Part shown: piece by piece, positions 5,723-5,746 of the stretch | Layout of the letters: the number at the start of each line of letters is the position of its first letter | Position numbering within the stretch: position 1 is the stretch's first letter | Assembly (NCBI GenBank): GCA_003488415.1 | Contig: DNLQ01000032.1 | Coordinates: forward strand, 1 to 5,746 | Reading direction: 5' to 3' | DNA length: 5,746 bases | Source: Ruminococcus sp. | GTDB lineage: Bacteria > Bacillota > Clostridia > Oscillospirales > Ruminococcaceae | The notes under the pieces: generated by a model | What the model was told of the DNA's origin: nothing | The model's input: only the letters and a program-made list of their open reading frames with translations | Databases searched by the model: none | Position numbers and translations under genes: made by a program

Positions 5723-5746
5723 GCAGTGGTATCGAAGTGGTCATAA
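5723..5746 (+). tRNA. 5' part of a probable tRNA-Ser, cut by the window edge
   Basis: The last 24 nt fit a tRNA 5' half: a seven-base acceptor strand GCAGTGG, U8 and A9, a short D stem beginning TCG, then AAGTGG with A14, R15 and the invariant G18 G19. The TA-NNN-AAGTGG pattern, with a non-G at position 10 and a three-pair D stem, is that of class II tRNA-Ser in Firmicutes. The anticodon lies outside the window, so the isoacceptor is unknown, and tRNA-Leu is less likely. Confidence 0.65.

Overview
The window looks like chromosomal DNA of a low-to-mid GC Gram-positive anaerobe. Its overall look, with sigma-A type promoters, AGGAG ribosome binding sites, an ArsR-type operator, a CcpA/LacI-type palindrome and Clostridia-like proteins, suggests Clostridia, perhaps a Ruminococcus relative. 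That placement is recognition from the sequence, not a search result.

Layout. (1) Positions 1-413, minus strand: the first 137 codons of a gene that runs off the left edge. They encode two nearly identical heavy-metal-associated (HMA) domains, each with a DCAHC metal site. This is most likely the N-terminus of a CadA/ZntA-type heavy-metal P1B ATPase. (2) Positions 414-720: a divergent control region. The leftward promoter has TTGACA and TATCAT boxes 17 bp apart, with a perfect 28-bp palindrome just downstream of the -10 that looks like an ArsR/SmtB-family operator. The rightward promoter has TTGAAT and TATAAT with an extended -10. It is followed by an untranslated leader of about 174 nt that could fold. 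(3) Positions 721-3144, plus: a complete CtpE-like cation P-type ATPase of 807 aa. (4) Positions 3145-3358: an intergenic region with an 18-bp palindrome, a weak terminator candidate, three phased T6 tracts and a perfect 14-bp cre/LacI-family palindrome. (5) Positions 3359-3955 and 3939-5555, plus: an overlapping two-gene operon. It encodes an ECF-like sigma-70 factor and a large single-pass membrane protein with a cysteine-containing outer region and a C-terminal coiled-coil hairpin, probably its anti-sigma partner or sensor. (6) Positions 5556-5746: a strong hairpin terminator, a good promoter, and the first 24 nt of a probable tRNA-Ser cut by the right edge.

How the parts may work together. 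The two ATPase genes are divergent and both concern cation transport, but only the leftward promoter carries the metal-sensor-like operator. The sigma/membrane-protein pair has the usual logic of a membrane-tethered anti-sigma factor that releases a sigma factor on an outside signal. Here the membrane partner has no recognised zinc-binding anti-sigma motif, and its outer region of about 450 residues is not one I recognise. That protein is the best candidate for something undescribed in this window.
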